A DNA stretch of 64,000 nt, taken from Chryseobacterium sp. c4a (GTDB taxonomy: Bacteria; Bacteroidota; Bacteroidia; Flavobacteriales; Weeksellaceae). The stretch is from the NCBI RefSeq assembly GCF_009900745.1, contig NZ_WXVU01000004.1:62001-126000 (forward strand). The letters run 5' to 3'. Positions 8,995 through 16,781 of this stretch are shown here, piece by piece. The notes under the pieces were generated by a model, which worked only from the letters and a program-made list of their open reading frames with translations, was not told the DNA's origin and did not search any database. Both the position numbers and the translations under genes were made by a program. The number at the start of each line of letters is the position of its first letter. Position 1 is the first letter of the stretch.

Positions 8995-9581
8995 AGCATT
9001 ATATTTAGGTCTTTAAAGGCTTCTGACAGCTCTTCAGCAACTCCGTAATTAATGATTCTAATCACCAGCTTATCCAGTTTTTCACTTGATCTTTTCACTT
9101 TGTAGGTGACAATATTTAAAAATGCATCCCCATTTTTCCTTTTTGATACTTTGTGAAAGTCTACTACATTACTCAGATTCCACAAATCTCCTTCGTAATA
9201 AAGTTTCCCGTTTTTATCTACCGAGTTTATTCTGATATTATTTCCTTCAAATTCGGCAGCCAATCTTAGTGATCCATTATCACGGTCTGCTCCAAACTCT
9301 TTAATTTTATCAGCAATAAAAGTTTTCACTTCTTCAATATTATGGTATTTCCCCAAAAGGTCTTCCTTTCCATTAGCATAAGTGATTTTGTAAATTTCAG
9401 ATTTGTTTAACGAATGAGAAGGCCCATCCAGATAATCCAATTCTTTGTAAGTAATATGAGAAGCACCAACTTCTATAATTTTAGCATCAAAAGAAGTCCC
9501 ATTCTTCTTGGATATTTTATCCTGTGAATAGCTGCTAATTCCCAACAGCAACAACGGCAGTGTATAAATTTTAGTTTTCAT
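8979..9581 (-). CDS. Secreted hypothetical protein
   Basis: 200 aa. A signal peptide (MKTKIYTLPLLLLGISSYSQ) is followed by a small beta-rich unit, KISKKNGTSFDAKIIEVGASHITYKELDY...KSEIYKITYANGKEDLLG. Segments of this kind are common in Bacteroidota exported proteins, where KNG...I..V....I.YK......I.Y.NG recurs. The remainder (SLRLAAEFEGNNIRINSVDKNGKLYYEGDLWNL) is not recognised. Likely periplasmic or outer-membrane associated, function unknown. Confidence 0.75.
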   Translation of the reverse strand: MKTKIYTLPLLLLGISSYSQDKISKKNGTSFDAKIIEVGASHITYKELDYLDGPSHSLNKSEIYKITYANGKEDLLGKYHNIEEVKTFIADKIKEFGADRDNGSLRLAAEFEGNNIRINSVDKNGKLYYEGDLWNLSNVVDFHKVSKRKNGDAFLNIVTYKVKRSSEKLDKLVIRIINYGVAEELSEAFKDLNIMLKKDL

Positions 9582-9668
9582 GAAATAAAAAATTCTTCGG
9601 CTAAAATACGAAAAACACCATCAGCACTCAAATTCCTGCGATTAATACTCTATTTTTCATAAATACTC

Positions 9669-9699
9669 TTGCATATTACAAATATATTTTCTAGTTTTG
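9669..9699 (+). promoter_or_regulatory. Promoter of the rpsF-rpsR(-rplI) operon
   Basis: TTG (9669-9671), 20 nt, then TAGTTTTG (9692-9699) is a full Bacteroidota consensus. It leaves a ~30-nt leader before rpsF. No S6:S18-binding leader structure is obvious in so short a leader. Confidence 0.8.
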
Positions 9700-9733
9700 C
9701 ACCTCGAAATAATTAACAAATTCATTTAACATT

Positions 9734-10075
9734 ATGAACAATTACGAAACTGTTTTCATTTTAACTCCCGTTCTATCTGAGTCACAGGTAGAGGAAGCAG
9801 TGAACAAGTATGTAGATCTTATCAAAGAAAAGAACTGCGAAATCGTTGCTAAAGAAAACTGGGGATTAAAAAAATTAGCTTACCCAATCCAATTGAAAAA
9901 GAATGGGTTCTATACTTTAATCGAGTTTAAAGGTGAAGGTACTGTAGTTGCTGATTTAGAATTAGCATTTAAGCGTGACGAAAGAGTAATCCGTTACCTT
10001 ACTACAAAACTTGACAAGCATGCTGTTGAGTACGCTGTAACTAGAAGAGCTAAAGTAAAATCAGCTAAAGCTTAA
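9734..10075 (+). CDS. rpsF: 30S ribosomal protein S6
   Basis: 113 aa, standard length. [26 protein letters not shown] and [24 protein letters not shown] are diagnostic for S6. It binds 16S rRNA with S18. It is first in the canonical S6-S18-L9 order, 33 nt before rpsR, behind a strong consensus promoter. Confidence 0.98.
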   Translation: MNNYETVFILTPVLSESQVEEAVNKYVDLIKEKNCEIVAKENWGLKKLAYPIQLKKNGFYTLIEFKGEGTVVADLELAFKRDERVIRYLTTKLDKHAVEYAVTRRAKVKSAKA

Positions 10076-10108
10076 TTAATTAACCCTATTTTTTAAAAAA
10101 GACAAGAC

Positions 10109-10411
10109 ATGGCAATAGATGAAATGGCTAAACAAGCCTCAGCTGGAGGAGAATCAGAAGTAAAATTCCTTACTCCGCTTGATATCAATACAAAATCTGA
10201 AAAGAAATATTGTAGATTCAAAAAATACGGAATTAAGCACGTTGATTACAAAGACGCTGATTTCTTATTACAATTCGTTAACGAACAAGGTAAAATCTTA
10301 CCAAGAAGATACACTGGAACTTCTTTAAAATACCAAAGAAAAGTTTCTGCTGCTATCAAAAGAGCAAGACACCTTGCATTACTACCATACGTAGCTGACT
10401 TATTAAAATAA
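10109..10411 (+). CDS. rpsR: 30S ribosomal protein S18
   Basis: 100 aa. The conserved core is [64 protein letters not shown], which spans most of the protein. The ~25-residue acidic/polar N-terminal extension is a common Bacteroidota feature. It is partner of S6 in the small subunit and is encoded immediately after it. Confidence 0.98.
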   Translation: MAIDEMAKQASAGGESEVKFLTPLDINTKSEKKYCRFKKYGIKHVDYKDADFLLQFVNEQGKILPRRYTGTSLKYQRKVSAAIKRARHLALLPYVADLLK

Positions 10412-10425
10412 GACAAAAAATAAAT

Positions 10426-10451
10426 AAAAGAAGAGAGCAATCTCTTCTTTT
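10426..10451 (+). terminator. Hairpin with T-run between rpsR and rplI (attenuator-like)
   Basis: Arms AAAAGAAGAGA and TCTCTTCTTTT form a perfect 11-bp stem with a 4-nt loop, though the T tail is short. It lies in the 163-nt gap before rplI and could lower read-through from rpsF-rpsR into rplI. Confidence 0.5.
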
Positions 10452-10574
10452 GTTGCTGAATACATCATTAATTCTAACGATTTTTAGATTAAAGAAAAGA
10501 AATAATTTCTAAGACATTGGTCTTTTTTCTTTTTTCTTTGTTCTTTTCTCTAAAACTAAAAACGGACAACAACA

Positions 10575-11078
10575 ATGGAAATTATCCTAAAAAAAGACGT
10601 AGAAAACTTAGGACTTGAGTTTGATACAGTAAACGTAAAGCCTGGTTATGCTAGAAACTTCTTAATTCCTCAAGGAATTGCTCTTTTAGCTACACCTAAA
10701 AACAAAGCTGCTTTAGAAGCTACATTAGAAGCTAGAAAAGAAGAAGAAGCTAAATTAATCGCTGCTGCTAACGCTGTAGTTGAGCAATTGAAGAAAACTT
10801 CTATCACTATTCCTGCAAAAGTAGGTGCTGGTGATAAATTATTCGGATCTATCAACAATGCTGATCTATCTGCTGCTTTAGAAAAAGCTGGTGTTTCTGT
10901 AGAGAAAAAATATATCAAAATTCCTGGTAACACGATCAAGAGAACTGGTAAATTTGCTGCTCTTATCAGACTTCACAGAAATGTTGAGTACAACTACGAA
11001 TTCGACATCGTTTCTGATGCTCCAGTTGTAGCTGCTCCTGCTGCTAAGAAGGAAGAGGCTAAATCTGAAGAAGCTTAA
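10575..11078 (+). CDS. rplI: 50S ribosomal protein L9
   Basis: 167 aa. The N-terminal rRNA-binding domain is the classical MEIILKKDVENLGLEFDTVNVKPGYARNFLIPQGIA, followed by the long connecting helix and a C-terminal domain (GAGDKLFGSIN...). An Ala/Glu/Lys-rich tail (APVVAAPAAKKEEAKSEEA) makes it about 18 residues longer than the E. coli protein, as often in Bacteroidota. Its 163-nt distance from rpsR and the hairpin between them suggest partly independent expression. Confidence 0.97.
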   Translation: MEIILKKDVENLGLEFDTVNVKPGYARNFLIPQGIALLATPKNKAALEATLEARKEEEAKLIAAANAVVEQLKKTSITIPAKVGAGDKLFGSINNADLSAALEKAGVSVEKKYIKIPGNTIKRTGKFAALIRLHRNVEYNYEFDIVSDAPVVAAPAAKKEEAKSEEA

Positions 11079-11108
11079 TAAGCGACTGAGAATTTCTCAC
11101 CATACAAG

Positions 11109-11138
11109 ACCACTTCATTTATTTGAGGTGGTTTTTTT
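11109..11138 (+). terminator. Rho-independent terminator after rplI
   Basis: Arms ACCACTTC and GAGGTGGT followed by seven T. Confidence 0.8.
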
Positions 11139-11153
11139 GTGCAGTAAGATTGG

Positions 11154-11202
11154 GAGAATAAAGAATAAAGAACAAAGAGCCAAGAATCAAGAATCAAGAT
11201 AT
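11154..11202. repeat. Degenerate 7-nt tandem repeat, about seven units
   Basis: Consecutive heptamers in perfect register: GAGAATA, then AAGAATA, then AAGAACA, AAGAGCC, AAGAATC twice and AAGATAT. It lies just past the rplI terminator, between convergent genes. Confidence 0.8.
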
Positions 11203-11242
11203 ATTGGGTTCAGCGTACTCAATTCATTCACACTCCCACTCA

Positions 11243-12109
11243 CTACCTATCCCCTCTCAGTTTCTGCTGATATTCCGTAGGAGCTACTCCAATTACCTTT
11301 TTGAAAATATTACTGAAAGAAGACAAGCTATTGTAGCCCACCATCATTGCAATTTCATACATATTGTATTTTCCTTCCAGCATGAGTTCCAAAGAACGGG
11401 TGATCCTTAAAGCTCTCAGAAAACGGACGTAATTCATCCCTAAAATTTCCTTGAATTTTCTGGAAAGAGTTCTTGTACTCATTCCGAATTCTTTGGCTGT
11501 AGATTCAATGGTTAAAGGCTTTTCCAGGTTAGCATGAATATATCTTGCAATCTTCAGCAGGGTTTCATCTTTAGGAAAAGGGTGTTGTATCGGAAATGCT
11601 AAATGTTTGTGTTTTTTTTCTTGTAAAACACCTTTAAGAGCTTTGAGAAAATAATATTTAGAATGGTCATTTTTTGTGATTTTCCCATCCCATTCTTTCG
11701 TATATAAAATCATTTCTCGAAGGAGTTCATTAACAGAATAGATATTAATTTCATCAAAAAAGCCACTTTCACCTTCTTCTTTTTTAAAGTAAAAATTATA
11801 CAAATCTACTTTTGGACTGGTAGAAAAAAGATAATGTGGCGTTCCTGCAGGAATCCACATAAAACATCTTGCCGGAAGATACCAGTGTTTCAAATCTGTA
11901 AAAACATGCACAATACCTCCTTCTGCATAGACCAGCTGCGCAGAACTGTGATAATGGATATCCGTTGTGATGTTTCCCGTGAGCACATGATATACATAAA
12001 ATTCTTCATCTTCAACGGCTTTAAAATGGCTGTCATTCATAAAATAAAGATAAGAAGAATTTTTAAAATGGCGTAAATGAGCAAATCTTTTTCTTGTTTC
12101 ACAAATCAT
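11243..12109 (-). CDS. AraC family transcriptional regulator
   Basis: 288 aa. An N-terminal cupin-like sensor (residues ~20-120; HYHSSAQLVYAEGG, IPAGTPHYLF) joins a C-terminal double helix-turn-helix (~190-285; AKEFGMSTRTLSRKFKEILG and EIAMMVGYNSLSSFSNIFKKVIGVAPTEY). It is divergent from the TolC/HlyD/MFS operon with 67 nt between start codons, so it is very likely the local regulator of that efflux system. The ligand is unknown. The His in HYHS and the aromatic-rich cupin suggest a small organic ligand. Confidence 0.92.
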   Translation of the reverse strand: MICETRKRFAHLRHFKNSSYLYFMNDSHFKAVEDEEFYVYHVLTGNITTDIHYHSSAQLVYAEGGIVHVFTDLKHWYLPARCFMWIPAGTPHYLFSTSPKVDLYNFYFKKEEGESGFFDEINIYSVNELLREMILYTKEWDGKITKNDHSKYYFLKALKGVLQEKKHKHLAFPIQHPFPKDETLLKIARYIHANLEKPLTIESTAKEFGMSTRTLSRKFKEILGMNYVRFLRALRITRSLELMLEGKYNMYEIAMMVGYNSLSSFSNIFKKVIGVAPTEYQQKLRGDR

Positions 12110-12127
12110 GTCCGCTTGTCATCGTCG

Positions 12128-12135
12128 TAAATTTG
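12128..12135 (+). promoter_or_regulatory. -7 promoter element of the efflux operon
   Basis: TAAATTTG matches TAnnTTTG, 41 nt before the TolC-like start codon, in the divergent intergenic region with the AraC gene. No consensus -33 TTG is present, consistent with a promoter that needs an activator. Confidence 0.55.
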
Positions 12136-12176
12136 CAGTATCAAAATCATTTTAGCAAAAATCCTTTAATTAATTT

Positions 12177-13511
12177 ATGAATATGATATTTAACGCATGC
12201 CGATATCAGTGCATCGCGTTGTGCCTACTATTGAGCAACCTTTTACACACACAGATGATCGATTACCAGCACATTAGCTTACAACAGGCTATAGAAGTTG
12301 GTTTAAAAAACAACAAAAATATCCGGATAAGCCATTTAAAACAGGAAATGTCCGTCACTAAGGAAAAAGACCTGAAAATGGAAAAGCTTCCGGATATTGA
12401 ATTTCATACCAGCTACAACCAGGTTACCAATCTATTTCAATATCAGAATGGTGTATTTAATAAGCCTACAAAATATGATGCTATCAACGGGATGTATGAT
12501 TTCACTTTATCAGCTTCTATACCTGTTTATATGGGTGGAAAAATAAAAAATACTGAAAAAAAGGCAGCGATTGACACTGAAATTTCAACATTGAAAACGC
12601 ATCTTGATGAAAGACAGCTTAAAATGGAGATCATTACTGCTTTTCTACAAATTCATCATCTAAAGGAACAACAAAGCCTTATTAATGATAAGATGAAAGA
12701 AGATTCAGTTAATATCAAGCAGGTAAAATCTTTGAAAGCAAACGGAGTCGTCACTGTGAATGAAGTTTTAAGAACATCTTTGCAGCTTTCTAATCACAAA
12801 ATGAGCTGGACAGAACTGGATAATGATATACAAATTGCTGAACATAAGCTGAAAACCATACTTTCTCTTCCTGAACCTCAGGAATTGCATGTGGATACGG
12901 AAGACTTAATCTCTGATAAAGCTGCAATCCCTTATATTGAAGAGTTAACGGAAACCGCTCTCAACAAGAACGAATCTGTAGGAATTACCCATAAAAACCT
13001 TTCATTAAAGGAATTGGATCAAAAGCTTACCAAGGCTAATTATTTACCTAAAGTGACAGCTGGTGGAGAATATTTTCTGAAGTATCCGAATATGATGTTC
13101 TTTCCGCCTGAGCCTTATGCTTATCGTTTGGGAATGATCGGACTAAACCTTACTTATCCCATCGAAAATCTGTATAAAAACAAATACAAAATGCAAAAAG
13201 CCAGGGAAAACATAGATCTGGCTAAGCTTCAAATTGAAGAAAATGAAGAAAAAGTAAGACACAATGTGTATGAAGCTTATAAAAAGTTTGAAGAAACAGA
13301 TCAGAAAGTAAAAATTGCTGAAGAGGCCATTGATCAGGCGAAGGAAAACTATCGCATTGTAAGAACAAAATATGCCAACAAGTTGAGTCTTATCACTGAA
13401 CTTATTGATGCAGACAACACTTATCTGGAAGCAGAATCCAACCTTATCTCCGTAAAAATAAACAGACAATTAAAATATTATCAACTCCAATATACGATTG
13501 GAAACTTATAA
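12177..13511 (+). CDS. TolC family outer-membrane efflux protein
   Basis: 444 aa. A signal peptide (cleavage near LLHTQ, ~residue 25) is followed by two alternating OEP repeats with long amphipathic helices and heptad-like Leu/Lys patterns. Typical phrases are SLQQAIEVGLKNNKNIRI, GTLSASIPVYMGGKIKN-type barrel segments and, at the C-terminus, YAYRLGMIGLNLTYPI plus LITELIDADNTYLEAESNLI. It forms the trimeric outer-membrane duct. It is first gene of a three-gene export operon, with only 5 nt to the HlyD gene, which indicates translational coupling. The operon is controlled by the divergent AraC gene. Confidence 0.92.
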   Translation: MNMIFNACRYQCIALCLLLSNLLHTQMIDYQHISLQQAIEVGLKNNKNIRISHLKQEMSVTKEKDLKMEKLPDIEFHTSYNQVTNLFQYQNGVFNKPTKYDAINGMYDFTLSASIPVYMGGKIKNTEKKAAIDTEISTLKTHLDERQLKMEIITAFLQIHHLKEQQSLINDKMKEDSVNIKQVKSLKANGVVTVNEVLRTSLQLSNHKMSWTELDNDIQIAEHKLKTILSLPEPQELHVDTEDLISDKAAIPYIEELTETALNKNESVGITHKNLSLKELDQKLTKANYLPKVTAGGEYFLKYPNMMFFPPEPYAYRLGMIGLNLTYPIENLYKNKYKMQKARENIDLAKLQIEENEEKVRHNVYEAYKKFEETDQKVKIAEEAIDQAKENYRIVRTKYANKLSLITELIDADNTYLEAESNLISVKINRQLKYYQLQYTIGNL

Positions 13512-13516
13512 AAACT

Positions 13517-14563
13517 ATGGCACAGAAACAACTGACACAAAAGGAAAAAAGAATCAACAAGACTATTACTTTACTAGCCTGGATCCTTATTATCAGTGGG
13601 ATCACGGGAATGGTAAGTTTCTATCTTTTCTCCCGAAAAAATGTTACCACCAACGATGCACAGATCGAACAATATATTACTCCGGTTTCCAGTAAGGTTT
13701 CAGGGTTCATCAAAACTATAAAGTTTAATGAAAACCAATTTGTACACAAAGGAGATACTCTAATCGTTATCGACAACAGAGAATTCGTCAATCAGGTACA
13801 TATGGCTGAAGCCAACCTTAATACCACTACTGAGAATATTACAACCATCCAAAGCAGTGTTAATACAAAGGAAAGTGATACAAAAATCATTGATGCTAAA
13901 ATTGCTTCCGCCAGAATTGATATCTGGAAAACGGAACAAGATTTTAAACGATACAAAAACCTTCTATCAGAAGATGCTGCCACAGAACAGGAATTTGAAA
14001 ATGTAAAGGCATCTTATGAACAATCAAAGGCCAATCTTTTAGCATTGGAACAACAGAAAAATGCTGTAAAAGCAGGAGCTAATGAACAACAGACCAAAGT
14101 GGCTCCCGCTAAAAGTCAGATTCAACAAAGTTCAGCTAGTTTGAATAATGCTAAACTATTCCTCTCCTACACGATCATTACCGCTCCTTATGATGGATGG
14201 GTAGGCAAAAAGACAATTCAGGAAGGACAATTGATTAAAGAAGGACAGGCATTGGTACAGATGGTAAGCAAAGAAAAATGGATTATTGCCAACTATAAAG
14301 AAACTCAGCTTGGCCAGATTGATCAAAATCAAGAAGTCATCATCACGGCAGATGCCTATCCTAATGTAGAATTCAAAGGAAAGATTCTTTCTGTTTCACC
14401 GGCATCAGGATCTCAGTTTTCTCTGGTAAAGCCTGATAATGCAACAGGAAACTTTGTAAAGATAGAACAACGATTTCCCGTAAAAATTATTCTTGATCAC
14501 AACAAAGACAATGAAAAGCTGCTTTCCGGAATGAATGTTCTGGTGAGTGCGAAGAAGATTTAG
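13517..14563 (+). CDS. HlyD/EmrA family periplasmic adaptor
   Basis: 348 aa. A cytoplasmic N-terminal stub and one transmembrane helix (residues ~18-40) come first. The first lipoyl half-motif is VSGFIKTIKFNENQFVHKGDTLIVID, followed by a long alpha-helical hairpin (~90-210). The second half-motif is ITAPYDGWVGKKTIQEGQLIKEGQALVQMV and a beta-barrel domain follows (KEKWIIANYKETQLGQIDQNQEVIITADAYP). This is the EmrA type that pairs with 14-TM MFS pumps. It bridges the pump encoded next to the TolC-like channel encoded just before. Confidence 0.93.
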   Translation: MAQKQLTQKEKRINKTITLLAWILIISGITGMVSFYLFSRKNVTTNDAQIEQYITPVSSKVSGFIKTIKFNENQFVHKGDTLIVIDNREFVNQVHMAEANLNTTTENITTIQSSVNTKESDTKIIDAKIASARIDIWKTEQDFKRYKNLLSEDAATEQEFENVKASYEQSKANLLALEQQKNAVKAGANEQQTKVAPAKSQIQQSSASLNNAKLFLSYTIITAPYDGWVGKKTIQEGQLIKEGQALVQMVSKEKWIIANYKETQLGQIDQNQEVIITADAYPNVEFKGKILSVSPASGSQFSLVKPDNATGNFVKIEQRFPVKIILDHNKDNEKLLSGMNVLVSAKKI

Positions 14564-14569
14564 GTTTGA

Positions 14570-14768
14570 GAGTATTAGAATATTAGAGTGCAAAAATATT
14601 TGGTTTTATACTTATTTTCAAATTCATTCATTTTCAAATTTTCAAATTAAAATTATTTTTCTGCGAAAAGGCAAGACCGCAATATACAGATCTGCTCAAT
14701 TTTTTCTTATAGCATATTTGTCATTTACCTTTTACTTTTACACCCCTTTGCTCTTTTGTCTTTTCGCA
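14570..14768. repeat. Intergenic repeat block inside the efflux operon
   Basis: The 266-nt gap between the adaptor and pump genes has no gene. It holds an 8-nt-period stretch around 14573-14597 (AGAGTATT, AGAATATT), a (ATTTTCAA)n-like stretch at 14612-14650, and an inverted repeat. The inverted-repeat arms TGCGAAAAG (14662-14670) and CTTTTCGCA (14760-14768) are identical over 9 bp with further partial pairing. The 77-codon frame across it looks random. Confidence 0.6.
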
Positions 14769-14829
14769 TTTTTAATATAACCAATAGCTAAAAGCGACTT
14801 CACAGGCTTTATTAGTTTTTAAAATCACT

Positions 14830-16392
14830 ATGCAACACAATACAGTTTATCATAAATGGTTACCGCAATGGTTGAAATTACCTCTTCTTGTACTGGCATT
14901 ATTTCCGCACATCATGCTGTTATCATTATTACATTCCAATAGTGCCTTTACCTCTTCATTTATGGATGTGGACTCAGATGATATTCAATATTTGATGATG
15001 CTGATGTACGGAACGTTTGTAGTTACCCTTTTTGTTTTACAGCGGTTTATGTCTTATTTCAGTGTAAAGTATTATGTATTGCTGATGTCTTCCGTTTCAG
15101 TGATTCTTCTTTATATCTTATCCGTCACCAATGATTATCATGTGATTCTGGTGATCCGTATTTTGGAAGGGTTCTTTGGATTGTTGGAAGGCGCTATTTT
15201 TCTTCCATTAATTATTGCTGAATTAAAAACAAGACACGCTAAAGTGATTGCCTATCTTTTTATGTACGCACTCATGCTTACAGGAGGAACGGTAACAACA
15301 ACCTTATTGAAATCAAGCATTCAGGATTATGATTATCAACATATGATTTTAATGATGGCTTATTTCCATCTATTCGTTTTGATTCTTGGTTTTCTTATTT
15401 TCAACAAGAATCGTTTCTTTCCTAAAAAACCATTATATCAAATGGATATCCCGAGTTGGTTTTTTCTTTGGGTTTGTCTTCAGTCCGGAGCTTACGCCAT
15501 TGTCTATGGAAAAAGGCTCATGTGGTTTGAATCTGACTCTATCATTATCTGTTTATTTATATTTTTAATTTCAGGGGGCTTATTCATGTTGAAACAAAGG
15601 AATTCAAAACGCCCTTTATTTCATTTTGAAGTTTTCAGTTCTAAAAATGTGATCGTGGGAATGATATTGTTCTTCATTTTTTATCTCATTCGCTCAGGGT
15701 TAAATAATGTATACAGCATTATGGCAACAGTATGGAAGTGGCCATGGGATTATATCGTCAACATACAGTATTGGAATGTTGCCGGAACACTTATTGGTGT
15801 CCTTTTATCAGGGATTTGCCTGGTGCGTGGTGTATCTTCCAGAATTGTTTTCTTTACAGGCTTTCTTTTACTGGCAATAGATTGTGCCTGGTTTACCTAC
15901 ACTTTTTATCCGGATACCACCCTTACAACCATCTGTCCACCTCTATTTCTTCAGGGAGTAGCCCAAGGATTATTATTTACACCTTTGGTATTCTTTCTGA
16001 TTTCAGGCATGCCGGAAGAATATGTAGCCAATGCCAGTGCTATGGGAACCACTACCCGCTTCTGGGCAACAGCCAGTGGATATGCCTTAATGCAAAATGT
16101 AATGTTATTTTTAACGTTAAAACATTCGGATGTATTAAGCTTCAATCTTACAGATACCAATCCTGTTTTCTATAGCCAATGGAACCAGATTTTCGGTGCC
16201 AATGTATCGAAACGCCCAATTAATGAATCTCTATCTATGACGGCTGGAGCCTTTAAAGCCAAGATTACCGCTCAGTCTATCCTGCTTTCCAATATGGAAA
16301 TATTTACGGGTTTATTCTGGCTGGCCTTCATTACAGCTCTTCTTTTATTACTTTATCATCCGGTGAAAATAGCAGTGAGGAATATTATGTGA
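14830..16392 (+). CDS. MFS transporter of the DHA2/EmrB type
   Basis: 520 aa, about 12-14 hydrophobic helices spread over the whole length. The size fits the 14-TM drug:proton antiporter group that pairs with HlyD/EmrA adaptors. A recognisable segment is the LEGFFGLLEGAIFLPLIIAEL region, in the position where EmrB has R..QG.......... The late helix GVAQGLLFTPLVFFLISGMPEEYVANASAMGTTTRFWATASGYA resembles the EmrB motif C2 region. Inner membrane. With the TolC-like and adaptor proteins it forms a tripartite exporter. The substrate is unknown, and the AraC neighbour suggests induction by the exported compound. Confidence 0.9.
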   Translation: MQHNTVYHKWLPQWLKLPLLVLALFPHIMLLSLLHSNSAFTSSFMDVDSDDIQYLMMLMYGTFVVTLFVLQRFMSYFSVKYYVLLMSSVSVILLYILSVTNDYHVILVIRILEGFFGLLEGAIFLPLIIAELKTRHAKVIAYLFMYALMLTGGTVTTTLLKSSIQDYDYQHMILMMAYFHLFVLILGFLIFNKNRFFPKKPLYQMDIPSWFFLWVCLQSGAYAIVYGKRLMWFESDSIIICLFIFLISGGLFMLKQRNSKRPLFHFEVFSSKNVIVGMILFFIFYLIRSGLNNVYSIMATVWKWPWDYIVNIQYWNVAGTLIGVLLSGICLVRGVSSRIVFFTGFLLLAIDCAWFTYTFYPDTTLTTICPPLFLQGVAQGLLFTPLVFFLISGMPEEYVANASAMGTTTRFWATASGYALMQNVMLFLTLKHSDVLSFNLTDTNPVFYSQWNQIFGANVSKRPINESLSMTAGAFKAKITAQSILLSNMEIFTGLFWLAFITALLLLLYHPVKIAVRNIM

Positions 16393-16404
16393 TAAATACA
16401 GAAA

Positions 16405-16432
16405 GGAAGCAGGAGGCTGGAAGATGGGAGTT
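16405..16432. repeat. Heptad tandem repeat, GGAAGNN type, four units
   Basis: Four units in exact 7-nt register just after the MFS gene. It is matched by the inverted array at 16686-16713. Confidence 0.75.
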
Positions 16433-16685
16433 ATTGAAGACTTACATACCTCTGTCAGCTTAGAAAATTAATTTATTTTTTTTAATAAAATACTTTATAA
16501 CCGTTCACAAAGACGTTTCACTTAGCAAAGATTCTAATCCACAATCCTCGCTGAACGAAATGCCTTTGCGAACGGAAAATAAGCGGAATGAAAATTATCT
16601 TAGCGATTATAGCGCTTAAATTTCAATAGTTTAAATTAATAAAATCATTAAAGAATAGCTCTTAAACGTCAATCATAACGTCCCC

Positions 16686-16713
16686 CTTCCTGCTCCTATC
16701 TTCCATCTTCCCA
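16686..16713. repeat. Heptad tandem repeat, inverted GGAAGNN type, four units
   Basis: Four CTTCCNN-type heptamers in register. Read on the minus strand they are GGAAGAT-like, so the two arrays could pair into a ~300-nt stem-loop. Confidence 0.75.
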
Positions 16714-16781
16714 AACTTTGGCCAATTTATTGTTGCATTTCTCTTATTGTAATCACACCTGCCCTTTTAAACAGCCTAAAT

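Larger units (their letters stand above)
16393..16781. other. 389-nt intergenic region made of nested repeats
   Basis: No gene. The outer arms are heptad repeats: GGAAGCA, GGAGGCT, GGAAGAT, GGGAGTT at 16405-16432, and CTTCCTG, CTCCTAT, CTTCCAT, CTTCCCA at 16686-16713 in inverted orientation. Nested inside is a near-palindrome with arms CCGTTCACAAAGAC (16501-16514) and GCCTTTGCGAACGG (16562-16575). The promoter of the following aldehyde dehydrogenase must lie after 16713. Confidence 0.65.

Noticed and set aside
9700..9733. S6:S18-binding autoregulatory leader before rpsF
   Set aside because: The leader is about 30 nt and shows no hairpin with the CCG-loop expected for that motif.
14547..14780. 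77-codon frame between adaptor and pump
   Set aside because: Low-complexity Phe/Tyr/Ile-rich translation over repeat DNA; no homology-like features.
15732..16175. 147-codon frame inside the MFS gene
   Set aside because: Overlaps a clear transmembrane transporter in another frame and is Cys-rich.
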